Below, in pieces: positions 25,281-33,740 of a stretch of 57,630 bases of DNA. Under the pieces are notes generated by a model, which saw only the letters and a program-made list of their open reading frames with translations, made no database searches and had not been told where the DNA came from. The translations under genes were made by a program, and so were the position numbers. The stretch comes from Candidatus Sumerlaeaceae bacterium (lineage in GTDB: Bacteria > Sumerlaeota > Sumerlaeia > Sumerlaeales > Sumerlaeaceae): assembly GCA_019695055.1 (NCBI GenBank), contig JAIBAT010000144.1, forward strand, positions 1-57,630, in the 5' to 3' direction. Numbering within the stretch: the stretch's first letter is position 1; each line of letters starts with the position of its first letter.

Positions 25281-28130
25281 CTACTTCGCGTCCTCAAACG
25301 GAGGCTGACCCGCCTCCAGTTTCTTCAGGCTCTTGCGGGCCTTGTCGAGCAACGTAAAGTCCTGGCTGCCGGAATCAATGAACTGCTTCAACAGCTTGGC
25401 CGCATACTCAAAGTCCTTCAGGTCATTGTAGGCAACCTTTGCCGCCTCATAAACGCCCGAGATCGCGCGGTCGTCGTTGGGGAAGTGATACTTCAGGTCC
25501 AGCCATGTGTTAATGGCTTCCCTGGGTTGGCCGGTCTGGCGCTTCACTTCTCCAATGTTGTAAACCGCCGTAATGGCCGCCGGGGTGCCGGGGAAGCGCT
25601 CCACCACGCGCTTGAACCAGTTGATGGCCTCATCGTATTCCTGCCGAGTGTAGGCAAGCTGCCCCAGCAACAGGTAGGCATCGGGCAGCAGCTTGTGGTC
25701 GGGGAACTGCTTCACGAAATCATTCAGCACCTGCGCCGCGGCATCATCCGAACGCAACTGGATGAACAGCTTCGACACGCTCAGCAGGAATTCCGGCTTT
25801 CCCGGGATTTCCTTTGATCGCAAGCCGCCGAGGTAGGCGATGAGATCCTTGGTCCGCTTGGTCTCCGTGGCGATCTTGAGCAGCGACGACAGCATCAGCG
25901 GCTGATTAAACGGTTTTCCGTGCCAGCCCTCCTCCAGAATCTTCTGGTAGATGGCCTGCGCATCGTCGTAGCGCTTTGCCGCCACCAGTGCCGCGGCGTA
26001 CTTGACCCACACGGAGAAATCCTCCGGGTTCTTGCGCAGCGACGAGCGGAAGAAGGGAAGCGACTCGGCGGAGAAACCGTTCTCGTCCATGATCGTGGCG
26101 GCCATGGCCTGCGTCTCGGCGCTGTCCTTTCGCGATTCGGCCAGCTCCAGCGCCACCTTCTTGGCCGTCTCCACCTCGCCGCGCATCTGGTAGATGCGCA
26201 TGAGTGCCGAGTAGTTGTCCGCCACCTTGGGCTGGATTTGAATGAGTCTGCGGTAAAGCTCCGTCGCGAGATCCGTATCGCTGGAATCGGTCGCGCGCAG
26301 GGTCAATTGGGGACTGTCTTTGCCCTCGCCGCCGGTTTCAAACTTGATGGGAAGGTTGGCGTACTGCGTCGCCAACTCCGCGACAAAGCGCAGCATCTGC
26401 ACGTTGTTCCAGTCGCGGTCGAGATACTGCGAGTATGCAAGGAGTTCGGCCTTATGATCACGCGCCACAGCAAACAACCGCGCCTTGAGCAGCAACAACG
26501 GCCACTGGTCGTCGTCCTTTACGCGCTCGCTCACCACCGATGTAATCTCGTCGCGTAGCGCGGGGTTTGTGAGTGACTTGAGCACCACGTCGCCCATGGC
26601 CTGCAGGTCGGTAAATGTCGCCGTCTGGGCAAGCTCGGTCCACTTGTCCGCCACGCGTGCGGCATCGCCGACTCCCGTGGCGGCCGTCAGGCTCAATTCG
26701 CAAAGTCGCAGCCGCTCGGCACTGGTCAAACGTGTGCGCGGCATCGCCGACAAGGTCTGCAGCGCGCCCTCGGCATCGCCCGTGGCAAGCTGCTGTTCCG
26801 CCATCAGGATTCGCAATCCCACTTCCGTGGGTTGCTCCGCCAGCAACACCGAAAGGATTGGCAGCGCTTCGGCAGGACGCCCGGCTTCGGCCAACGCCTG
26901 GGCACGTTCATACGCAATGATGGGTGTCGCGGATTCGCTGCCGCTCGTCAGCAGGTCCAGCGCCGCATCGTTGTTACCCTCGCGCCGCGCCATGAGCGCC
27001 GCGAGCCAGACCTCAATGTCGGCGGCCTCGCCATTTTTGGTACGGGCCATGAGCAGTTCCTTCAGCGGGTGGAACAATCGCTTCGCCACGGCCTGCTCGA
27101 TGATGGCGTTGGCTGCGGTGCGCGCCTTGCGGTAGCTGGTCTCGTTCACCAGCGCCGCGCGGATCATCTTCGCCATTTCGTCCGGCGTGATGCCCGGCAG
27201 TTTGATGAACTCGTTCAGGAGCGCCGCGTTTTCCAGCGGGCCAAAGTTCTGGTCCCCAGCCGCCAGAATGAGTTCTCGCGCCTTTTCCGGCTCACCCAGT
27301 CGCGAGTAGGCCCGCGACTGGATGATAACGAGGGGAAACAGCGTTGTGCCGCTGGCCACGGCACGCTCGGCGATCAGTCGCGTCGCCGAGGTTTCGTTGG
27401 CCACCTGGGCCAGGCGCGCCAGTGTCAGCCAGTAGTCGGGATCTTCCTTGCCGCCCTTTTCGTAGTCCGAAAGCAGGCGGCGCAGTTTGTCCACCTTATT
27501 GCGCCGCGAGTAGAAATGGGCCAGTTGTACAAAGTACTTTCCGGGCAGGGCCGAGTTCTTGATGGCCGAGCGGTAGAAATTCTCCGTGTCGTCCTCCAGG
27601 CCCAGCACCAGCGACGTGCGGATGGCCGCGTCGTAGGCAAACTCCGAATCCGGGTTTTCGCGCACCATCTCGCAGGCCAGCAGGAACGCCTCACCGATTT
27701 GGTTCTGCCGCTCGAACTTCAGAAGTTGCTGGGCCTGCGCCGCGGTGCTGGAGTTGTCCACCTTCACCGGCAGGCGAGGGATGTTGTCCACCCGGCGCGA
27801 TTCCGGCATCGTCGTGACGGTTTCCGTGGGGAGCGCCATTGTGGTTCCCTTGTCGGAGATGGCCGCCCCTGTCGTCACAATGTCCTGTGTCGCGGAAGTT
27901 TCCCCCTCGATCACCGACGCCAGCATCATCGTTGTTGAGCGGTCCTTGCTCGAGACTGGAAAGAATTTCGGCTCTGCCACCAGGCTCGACGTCGTGGACG
28001 GCAGCACCGATTCGGTGGCCGTGGTATCCGCCGGCGCGGCACCAGCCAGCGCGCACAGGTATTGAAGCGCAAGGACTGCCACCACGGCGGCGCGGCGCCG
28101 CTTCCATTTTGCCGGGTTTGTTGTTCTCAT
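25281..28130 (-). CDS. Large exported tetratricopeptide-repeat protein
   Basis: 949 residues. A signal peptide spans about 1-34 (basic MRTTNPAKWKRRR, then AAVVAVLALQYLCALAGAA). A Thr/Ser-rich linker runs to about residue 100, and the rest is helical TPR, clearest in the last 250 residues (PDAYLLLGQLAYTRQEYDEA and RFPGTPAAITAVYNIGEV). It is probably a periplasmic scaffold. Last gene of the O-antigen ligase, glycosyltransferase and zinc-ribbon operon, so a role in polysaccharide export or assembly is inferred. An upstream in-frame start at 28181 would run into the zinc-ribbon gene. Confidence 0.8.
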   Translation of the reverse strand: MRTTNPAKWKRRRAAVVAVLALQYLCALAGAAPADTTATESVLPSTTSSLVAEPKFFPVSSKDRSTTMMLASVIEGETSATQDIVTTGAAISDKGTTMALPTETVTTMPESRRVDNIPRLPVKVDNSSTAAQAQQLLKFERQNQIGEAFLLACEMVRENPDSEFAYDAAIRTSLVLGLEDDTENFYRSAIKNSALPGKYFVQLAHFYSRRNKVDKLRRLLSDYEKGGKEDPDYWLTLARLAQVANETSATRLIAERAVASGTTLFPLVIIQSRAYSRLGEPEKARELILAAGDQNFGPLENAALLNEFIKLPGITPDEMAKMIRAALVNETSYRKARTAANAIIEQAVAKRLFHPLKELLMARTKNGEAADIEVWLAALMARREGNNDAALDLLTSGSESATPIIAYERAQALAEAGRPAEALPILSVLLAEQPTEVGLRILMAEQQLATGDAEGALQTLSAMPRTRLTSAERLRLCELSLTAATGVGDAARVADKWTELAQTATFTDLQAMGDVVLKSLTNPALRDEITSVVSERVKDDDQWPLLLLKARLFAVARDHKAELLAYSQYLDRDWNNVQMLRFVAELATQYANLPIKFETGGEGKDSPQLTLRATDSSDTDLATELYRRLIQIQPKVADNYSALMRIYQMRGEVETAKKVALELAESRKDSAETQAMAATIMDENGFSAESLPFFRSSLRKNPEDFSVWVKYAAALVAAKRYDDAQAIYQKILEEGWHGKPFNQPLMLSSLLKIATETKRTKDLIAYLGGLRSKEIPGKPEFLLSVSKLFIQLRSDDAAAQVLNDFVKQFPDHKLLPDAYLLLGQLAYTRQEYDEAINWFKRVVERFPGTPAAITAVYNIGEVKRQTGQPREAINTWLDLKYHFPNDDRAISGVYEAAKVAYNDLKDFEYAAKLLKQFIDSGSQDFTLLDKARKSLKKLEAGQPPFEDAK

Positions 28131-28185
28131 TTTGATTGGTGATACCACTTCGAAGCCAATCCGTGCCCGGTTTGTTCCCACCGGG

Positions 28186-28320
28186 TCAACCCGTCTTTCG
28201 GGCCGATGGCTTTGGCTGCTGCATCCGGGCCCGCCTGCATTGTGGGCAAACCCACTTGCGTTGCTTGTGAAAACTGCGCCGTTGCTCCACCATTTTGCAC
28301 CGGCATTTCTTGCAGTGCAT
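28186..28320 (-). CDS. 44-residue zinc-ribbon microprotein
   Basis: A very small frame, MHCKKCRCKMVEQRRSF at the start, with two Cys pairs CKKC (Cys3, Cys6) and CPQC (Cys25, Cys28) and many Arg/Lys: a complete minimal zinc ribbon. Its ATG shares a base with the stop of the glycosyltransferase gene (TGATG), and the TPR gene starts 56 nt beyond its end. The clean Cys spacing and coupling support a real gene. Binding to nucleic acid or a partner protein is possible; no function is known. Confidence 0.65.
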   Translation of the reverse strand: MHCKKCRCKMVEQRRSFHKQRKWVCPQCRRARMQQPKPSARKTG

Positions 28321-29471
28321 CAGCGGCGCACCACCCGGGCAAGCAGGTTTTCCACCGGCTCGAAGAAGCCTTCCGCGGCATAGTCCCGCAGGATTTGTTC
28401 CTGCCCGGCCCGCGCCTTGCGGGCAGCTTCCTCCGGATGGTTCAGGACGCGCTGAATTTCCGCAGCGAGCGCATCCGGGTTCTCGGGTGGCACCAGTGCA
28501 CCATATTCACCGCCCTTCAGCAAGAGCCGGCAATCGCCCACGTCTGTTGCAATGACCGGCACCCCCGCCGCCAGCGCCTCCACCATGGAGATGGGCAGCG
28601 CCTCATTGCGTGACGGCGAAACAAATATCGTGCTTCGCTTGAGGATTTGAGGCATGTCATCGCGCGCTCCGGGCATGGCCACCATGTTCTCAAGCCTGCG
28701 GTCCGCCACGTACTTGTCCAGTTCCGCGCGAAATGCCCCATGCTCCTCCGTCGTGGCGCCCACCACGAGAAACTTGATTGGTCGGGGTTGGGTCTCAATC
28801 GCCATCCGTGACGCAGCTCGCAGGAAAATGTCCGTGCCCTTGCGCGGAAATATTCCGTTCATGGTGACAAGCATTTCCGCCGGGCGCAAACCCAACGATT
28901 CGTCGAGTTCCGCAGTCGGCAACGCCGCAGCAATCGCCTCCACATCCACGAAATTTCTCGCCACCAGCCGCAGCGACACCCGTTGCGCGGGAAACATCGC
29001 CTGGGCGGAATGCGATGCATAAAGGATGGCAGACGAAAGGCTTTCAATCGTCCGCAGCTTCAGCCGCGACGGAGCCGTGGGACGATCAATGGTTTCGTGG
29101 ACATGCCACACAATGGGAATCCGCGCCGCGGCGGCCGCCATCCCGGCAAAAATGCTTGCCGTGGAGTTCACATAGGCCACGTCAAACTTCTGCCGACGCA
29201 GGAAGGCTGTCAGACGAGCCACGTAAGCCGCACGCTGTGCCGTCAGTCGCGCTTTCGCTGCGCCCGTGGCGGTTTGCAGGCTTACTTGGGGATTCTCCAC
29301 AATCTCCACGGTTACGCCGGCCGCTCGCGCGCGCTCTCCAAGGGGACCGGCCCCCGGCAGAATCAGGATGGGTACGAAGCGAGTCTGGTCCAGTCCGCGG
29401 GCTGTTTCCAAAAGGGCCACACCCGCACCAGACACCTCGGAAAGGTGCGCCAGCAGCGCGACGCGAATCAT
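28320..29471 (-). CDS. Glycosyltransferase family 4
   Basis: 383 residues, GT-B fold. The N-terminal domain starts IRVALLAHLSEVSGAG; the C-terminal nucleotide-sugar domain has GIFPRKGTDIFLRA and the family motif SRNEALPISMVEALAAGVPVIATDVG with the catalytic E-x7-E spacing. It transfers an activated sugar during exopolysaccharide or O-antigen synthesis at the cytoplasmic face. ATG 29471 overlaps the ligase stop as ATGA; the longer open frame upstream lies inside the ligase gene. Confidence 0.92.
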   Translation of the reverse strand: MIRVALLAHLSEVSGAGVALLETARGLDQTRFVPILILPGAGPLGERARAAGVTVEIVENPQVSLQTATGAAKARLTAQRAAYVARLTAFLRRQKFDVAYVNSTASIFAGMAAAAARIPIVWHVHETIDRPTAPSRLKLRTIESLSSAILYASHSAQAMFPAQRVSLRLVARNFVDVEAIAAALPTAELDESLGLRPAEMLVTMNGIFPRKGTDIFLRAASRMAIETQPRPIKFLVVGATTEEHGAFRAELDKYVADRRLENMVAMPGARDDMPQILKRSTIFVSPSRNEALPISMVEALAAGVPVIATDVGDCRLLLKGGEYGALVPPENPDALAAEIQRVLNHPEEAARKARAGQEQILRDYAAEGFFEPVENLLARVVRR

Positions 29472-30874
29472 GCCGGTTTTGTCTCCAGCATGCGGCGGTC
29501 CAGCAACAAGGCCAGCCCCAGCACAATCCACACGCGAACATACAGGAACGTGTCCTGGATGCCGCTCGTCATTAGGATAAATACCAAAAGCGCGAGCACC
29601 AGGCTCGAGTAATTCGCGGCAAAAGTGTCGCCGCGCGCCAGCGCCCATTTGCGCAGTGTCCACGCGCGCCGGACAAGAAAACTCATCAGCCCGAGGAATA
29701 TCCCCAGCCCCACGATTCCCGTTTCCGCCAGCAGCGCGAGGTACCCCATATCGGGAAACTTCAACCGGTTCGGGGCATGGTACTGGGCATAGTAGGTGGT
29801 GTAATCCTCTGGCAAGTAGCTACGGTAAACCGCCGGGAAGGACCCGAAACCGACACCAAACACCGGGTGGTGCGAGAACATCTCCATCCCAAGGATATAG
29901 GAATCGCGGCGCTCCAGAAACGACGGGTCGCGCTCCAGGGTCGTGACCGTGAAGATTCGCTTCGCCACCAGGGGCGCCACCGTCGCCCCGCCAACCACAG
30001 CCGCCGCCGCAACGATGGCCAGCAACGTGTTGCGATTGCGGTAGACGAAAACCATCGCCGACAACGCCAGCATCACAAACACCATGACAATGGTCTGCCG
30101 ATTGAAGGTAAGCAGCGAGATGAACAGGGCAAACATCCCCATGAGCAGCGCCACCTTTCGCAGGCTCCCCGTCCGCAACTCCGAGTAGAGCAGGAAGGCG
30201 AACGGGAATGAGTAGAGAAGGTTCCATGCAAACACGATCGAGTTTGGCGCAGTCCCTTGTATACGCACAGAGCCGGTCCACCGCCCCGTGAAGGCCGACA
30301 GGACGTTGTTCTGGATTGCCTCCACCAACCCGCCCAGCGCCGCGCCAAACGAAAGCAGCGTGACAATCCACGCCAACGAAAGAATCGCTGCCTCCGTGGT
30401 AAGCGACGCCGCAAGGCAGGCGGCCATGGCACCGTAGATAAGGACGTACTTAAAGTGGAGAAATCCACGCTCAAGGTTCTCGCCCGAAATCGCGCTCACG
30501 GCAAAGTAGAGAATCGTAATCCCAAGAATGGGCAGGAAGCTGGACTCCAGTTTCTGTGTCCGCCCCCGGAGCCATGTCGCGCCCCAAGTGATAAAGAACA
30601 GGATGGCCAACACCTGATTTGCCGTGACGGGCACACCGGGGATGGGTGTTTCCTTGAAGAACAGCGCCGCAAAATACAGCGCGAACGGGACCAGCGGATG
30701 GAACACGAGGCAAAGCCCGGCCACAGCCATCCCCGCGAAAATAAACGGTGACAAGCCCCCTGAAAGTGGCATGACCACAAAGAGCAAGCCAAGCAGGACC
30801 GCACCGACCGTGGCCACCCTAGGCCCCGGCGATTTTGTGTGCGGGATTTGCGTATTAAGTGTTTCGGATGCCAT
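29468..30874 (-). CDS. O-antigen ligase / Wzy-type polymerase family protein
   Basis: 468 residues with about twelve membrane helices and a large extracytoplasmic loop in the C-terminal half carrying the family pattern SHHPVFGVGFGSFPAVY and later the short HAPN. This is the RfaL/Wzy superfamily, which ligates or polymerises lipid-linked glycans at the periplasmic face. ATG 30874 is preferred to an in-frame start 25 codons upstream without homology. It begins the four-gene operon and is divergent from another exported TPR protein. Confidence 0.88.
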   Translation of the reverse strand: MASETLNTQIPHTKSPGPRVATVGAVLLGLLFVVMPLSGGLSPFIFAGMAVAGLCLVFHPLVPFALYFAALFFKETPIPGVPVTANQVLAILFFITWGATWLRGRTQKLESSFLPILGITILYFAVSAISGENLERGFLHFKYVLIYGAMAACLAASLTTEAAILSLAWIVTLLSFGAALGGLVEAIQNNVLSAFTGRWTGSVRIQGTAPNSIVFAWNLLYSFPFAFLLYSELRTGSLRKVALLMGMFALFISLLTFNRQTIVMVFVMLALSAMVFVYRNRNTLLAIVAAAAVVGGATVAPLVAKRIFTVTTLERDPSFLERRDSYILGMEMFSHHPVFGVGFGSFPAVYRSYLPEDYTTYYAQYHAPNRLKFPDMGYLALLAETGIVGLGIFLGLMSFLVRRAWTLRKWALARGDTFAANYSSLVLALLVFILMTSGIQDTFLYVRVWIVLGLALLLDRRMLETKPA

Positions 30875-30974
30875 GTTCACGGCTGGAATGCACAAACCAT
30901 GGTTTGCCAAACCGAGTTGTAATGACAGGATTGTCCGGCAAATGGACAACGTCTGGTCAAGGAAAGTGATAACG

Positions 30975-32630
30975 ATGAAAACCGGTTACGCATTGGCAGT
31001 GTTGAGTTTGGCGCTGGTGGTTCCTGCCACGGCCGACGTGATTACCCTGAGCGACGGCTCGAAGCAAATGGGACTGATTACCGAGAACCAGCCCGACGCC
31101 CCCACCGTGAAGCTGCGCAGCAGCAGCGGCGAGATCGCCATCCCGAGACGCAAGATTGCCCGCATTGACCAGGAGCCAAAGGCCCGAAGCCTCATGGAAA
31201 TCGGCGACCAGTTCATGGCCGCTGGCAAGGCCCCCGAAGCCATGGAGCAATACAAACAGTCCGCCGCGCTGGACAAGCAGAATGCTGAAATCGCCGGAAA
31301 GATGCGCCAAGCCGAGGCCGCCCTCGGCAAGCAGCAGGAACTTCAGACCCAGAAGGCCGCCTCCCAAACCGAGGAGGGCATGAAGAAAGCCGTGGCCCTT
31401 GCCCAGCAGAAGAAGTTCGACGAAGCCGCGGATCTCCTCAAAAAATTGGAACCCGCCGCGAACTCGCCCAAACTGGACGACTATCGCCGCCTCTGCTCTG
31501 AGTTCTACACCATGTGGGGCACAGATCGCGCTGACCATCAGGACAGCGCCGGCGCCGTGGAGAAGTTTCAAGTTGCCCTGCGTTTCGCCCCAGACAATGA
31601 CGTGGCCCGCGAACAACTAACCAAGGTCTTTGATGGCGATCCCACCAAGCTCAATGAGATTGCCAACTACTACAAGGACGCCACCAAACCCGAGGATCGC
31701 TTGAAGCTGGCCGAGGCGCTATTCAAGTTGAAGCACTACGACCTCGCGCTTCCCATTTACCTCGAATTGACCACTGATCCGGCCAATTCCAATCAGGTCA
31801 CGCAGGATCGCATCCGCCTCATGTTTGACATGCTTCACCGGCAGTACGCAACGCAGGGGGACTACCAGAAGGCCCTCGCCACCTACCAGAAGTTCCTGGA
31901 GTATTCCCCGAAGGAAGACCCCACTCCGATTGCGCGTTATGAGTACATGATCCAGGCCTCCAAAACCGATCAGGCCAACCCCGACGCTCGCGCCGCCCTG
32001 GCAAAGTACGCGGAGGAGCGGGGCCTGGTAAGTACCGCAAAGAAGGAATACGCCACGATCCTGCAGGCCTACCCGAATAACGCCGCCGCAAAGGCGGGTC
32101 TCATGCGCTACGCGACCGCCGAAATGCAGGAAGCCGTCCAACTATTCACCGAAACGCAATATCTGCTTGCCATTTCCAAGGCACAGGAAGTCGCGCGCGA
32201 CTACGCGCAGTTTCCCGAAATCGTGAAGCAGGCCGACGAGTTGCAAACCAAAGCCTCGGTGGAGCAGCAGAAGGTCGCGAAGAATAAGCAGGAGCAGGCC
32301 ACCGCACTGGCGCAGCGAGGCGACGACTACTACAATCAGGCGTTGTCGTACATCTCCTACTACACCAGTTCCGACCGCGACACATCCAAGCGCGTCTTCT
32401 CGCCAAAGACCGAGGCCATCAAATACCTTCAGCGCGCACTCATGGCATGGAAGCAGGCCCTGCAAATTGATCCCTCCCTCGGCGCGCCCACCAGCTACGA
32501 TCTGAACAGCAAGATTGCCGACGCCACTGGGAAGTATGCCGTTCTGACAAACCCGAATCCCCCGCGGCTGCCCTTCCGTGACCTGAACCGCAGTTCACGC
32601 AGCGACGGTTCTGCCACGGGTGGATTGTAA
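30975..32630 (+). CDS. Exported TPR-repeat protein
   Basis: 551 residues. AAGGA precedes ATG 30975. The signal peptide MKTGYALAVLSLALVVPATA is followed by a small beta domain (VITLSDGSKQMGLITENQ), the pattern seen at the head of many PVC-type secreted TPR proteins, then helical repeats (DQFMAAGKAPEAMEQYKQSA; KKFDEAADLLKKLE; KKEYATILQAYPNNAAAKAG). It is probably periplasmic. Divergence from the polysaccharide operon across 100 nt suggests shared control. Confidence 0.8.
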   Translation: MKTGYALAVLSLALVVPATADVITLSDGSKQMGLITENQPDAPTVKLRSSSGEIAIPRRKIARIDQEPKARSLMEIGDQFMAAGKAPEAMEQYKQSAALDKQNAEIAGKMRQAEAALGKQQELQTQKAASQTEEGMKKAVALAQQKKFDEAADLLKKLEPAANSPKLDDYRRLCSEFYTMWGTDRADHQDSAGAVEKFQVALRFAPDNDVAREQLTKVFDGDPTKLNEIANYYKDATKPEDRLKLAEALFKLKHYDLALPIYLELTTDPANSNQVTQDRIRLMFDMLHRQYATQGDYQKALATYQKFLEYSPKEDPTPIARYEYMIQASKTDQANPDARAALAKYAEERGLVSTAKKEYATILQAYPNNAAAKAGLMRYATAEMQEAVQLFTETQYLLAISKAQEVARDYAQFPEIVKQADELQTKASVEQQKVAKNKQEQATALAQRGDDYYNQALSYISYYTSSDRDTSKRVFSPKTEAIKYLQRALMAWKQALQIDPSLGAPTSYDLNSKIADATGKYAVLTNPNPPRLPFRDLNRSSRSDGSATGGL

Positions 32631-32671
32631 AGGCAAGCCAACTGCCTGATCTCGCATCCATTCGCCAGCAG

Positions 32672-33715
32672 GTGCCACTGGCTCCGCTCACCACGCTTGG
32701 GGTGGGGGGACCTGCACACTGGTTCATGGCAGCGCGTAGCATCGGAGACCTGAGGGATGCGCTGACCTGGGCACGGGAACGCTCCCTGCCCTTCTACGTC
32801 CTTGGCGGGGGCAGTAATACGATTTTCTCCGACCAGGGTTTCGCTGGTTTGGTAATCCAGATTGGCATGCTTGGCATGGAGTCCCAGCCGGCTGGCCTGG
32901 CCGTTCGAGTGACTGCAGCCGCTGGGGAGCCTTGGGACGATTTTGTCGCCCATTGCGTCGCACAGAACTGGGCCGGAATCGAGTGCCTTTCCGGCATCCC
33001 GGGATTTGTGGGCGCCACCCCAATTCAGAACGTCGGTGCCTACGGACAGGAGGTCGCGGATGTGATCGAAATAGTCGAAGCCCTGGACACGCAGTCGCTG
33101 GAACGGGTGACGTTTTCCGCGGCTGAGTGTGGCTTTGGCTATCGTGCCAGCCGTTTCAAAGCGGCGGACAGGGGACGTTTTGTCGTAACAGGTGTGACGT
33201 TTCGCCTGGTCCCCGGGGGCGCGCCGGAACTAAAATATGCGGATTTGCAGAAACACTTTGTAAATCTCCCTGACGGCACCACACCCACCCTTGCCGAAGT
33301 CCGGGAAGCGGTGATCGCCATTCGCAAGCGCAAGGCCATGGTGTTGGATCCGGCGGAGCCCAACTCGCGCAGTTGCGGCTCATTCTTCATGAATCCGGTT
33401 GTGTCCCGTAAGGAATTCGAAATTATCGAAACCTCCGCCCGCGCAACGGGACTCCTCGGACCGGATGAGAAGTTCCCTCACTACGAGGCTGGAGAAGGAA
33501 TGGTTAAACTTTCCGCCGCGTGGCTGATGGAACACTCTGGCCTCCAACGCGGCGCCACCCACGGAGGCGTCGGCCTGTCGGAGAAACACATCCTTGCCAT
33601 AATCAACCGCGACCACGGCACTGCCGCGGAGGTGCGCGAGCTGATGAATTTGGTGCAGAGCCGTGTTTCCAAAACGTTCGGCGTGCATTTGGAGCCGGAG
33701 CCGGTGTTTGCCTGA
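32672..33715 (+). CDS. murB: UDP-N-acetylenolpyruvoylglucosamine reductase
   Basis: 347 residues. FAD-binding YVLGGGSNTIFSD, then IPGFVGATPIQNVGAYGQE, the catalytic region SRSCGSFFMNP with its Ser proton donor and the C-terminal GLSEKHILAIIN are all MurB marks. It makes UDP-MurNAc for peptidoglycan. The GTG start leaves a slightly short N-terminus (PLAPLTTLGVGG almost at once); no better canonical codon lies in the 41-nt gap after the TPR gene, so a rare start codon upstream is possible. Confidence 0.93.
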   Translation: MPLAPLTTLGVGGPAHWFMAARSIGDLRDALTWARERSLPFYVLGGGSNTIFSDQGFAGLVIQIGMLGMESQPAGLAVRVTAAAGEPWDDFVAHCVAQNWAGIECLSGIPGFVGATPIQNVGAYGQEVADVIEIVEALDTQSLERVTFSAAECGFGYRASRFKAADRGRFVVTGVTFRLVPGGAPELKYADLQKHFVNLPDGTTPTLAEVREAVIAIRKRKAMVLDPAEPNSRSCGSFFMNPVVSRKEFEIIETSARATGLLGPDEKFPHYEAGEGMVKLSAAWLMEHSGLQRGATHGGVGLSEKHILAIINRDHGTAAEVRELMNLVQSRVSKTFGVHLEPEPVFA

Positions 33716-33740
33716 TTTAATGCCGGCGGGGTCCTAACCG

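Noticed and set aside
24771..25817. A 348-codon plus-strand frame from the gene-free stretch into the TPR gene
   Set aside because: It crosses poly-C and palindromic repeats and then runs antisense to TPR repeats.
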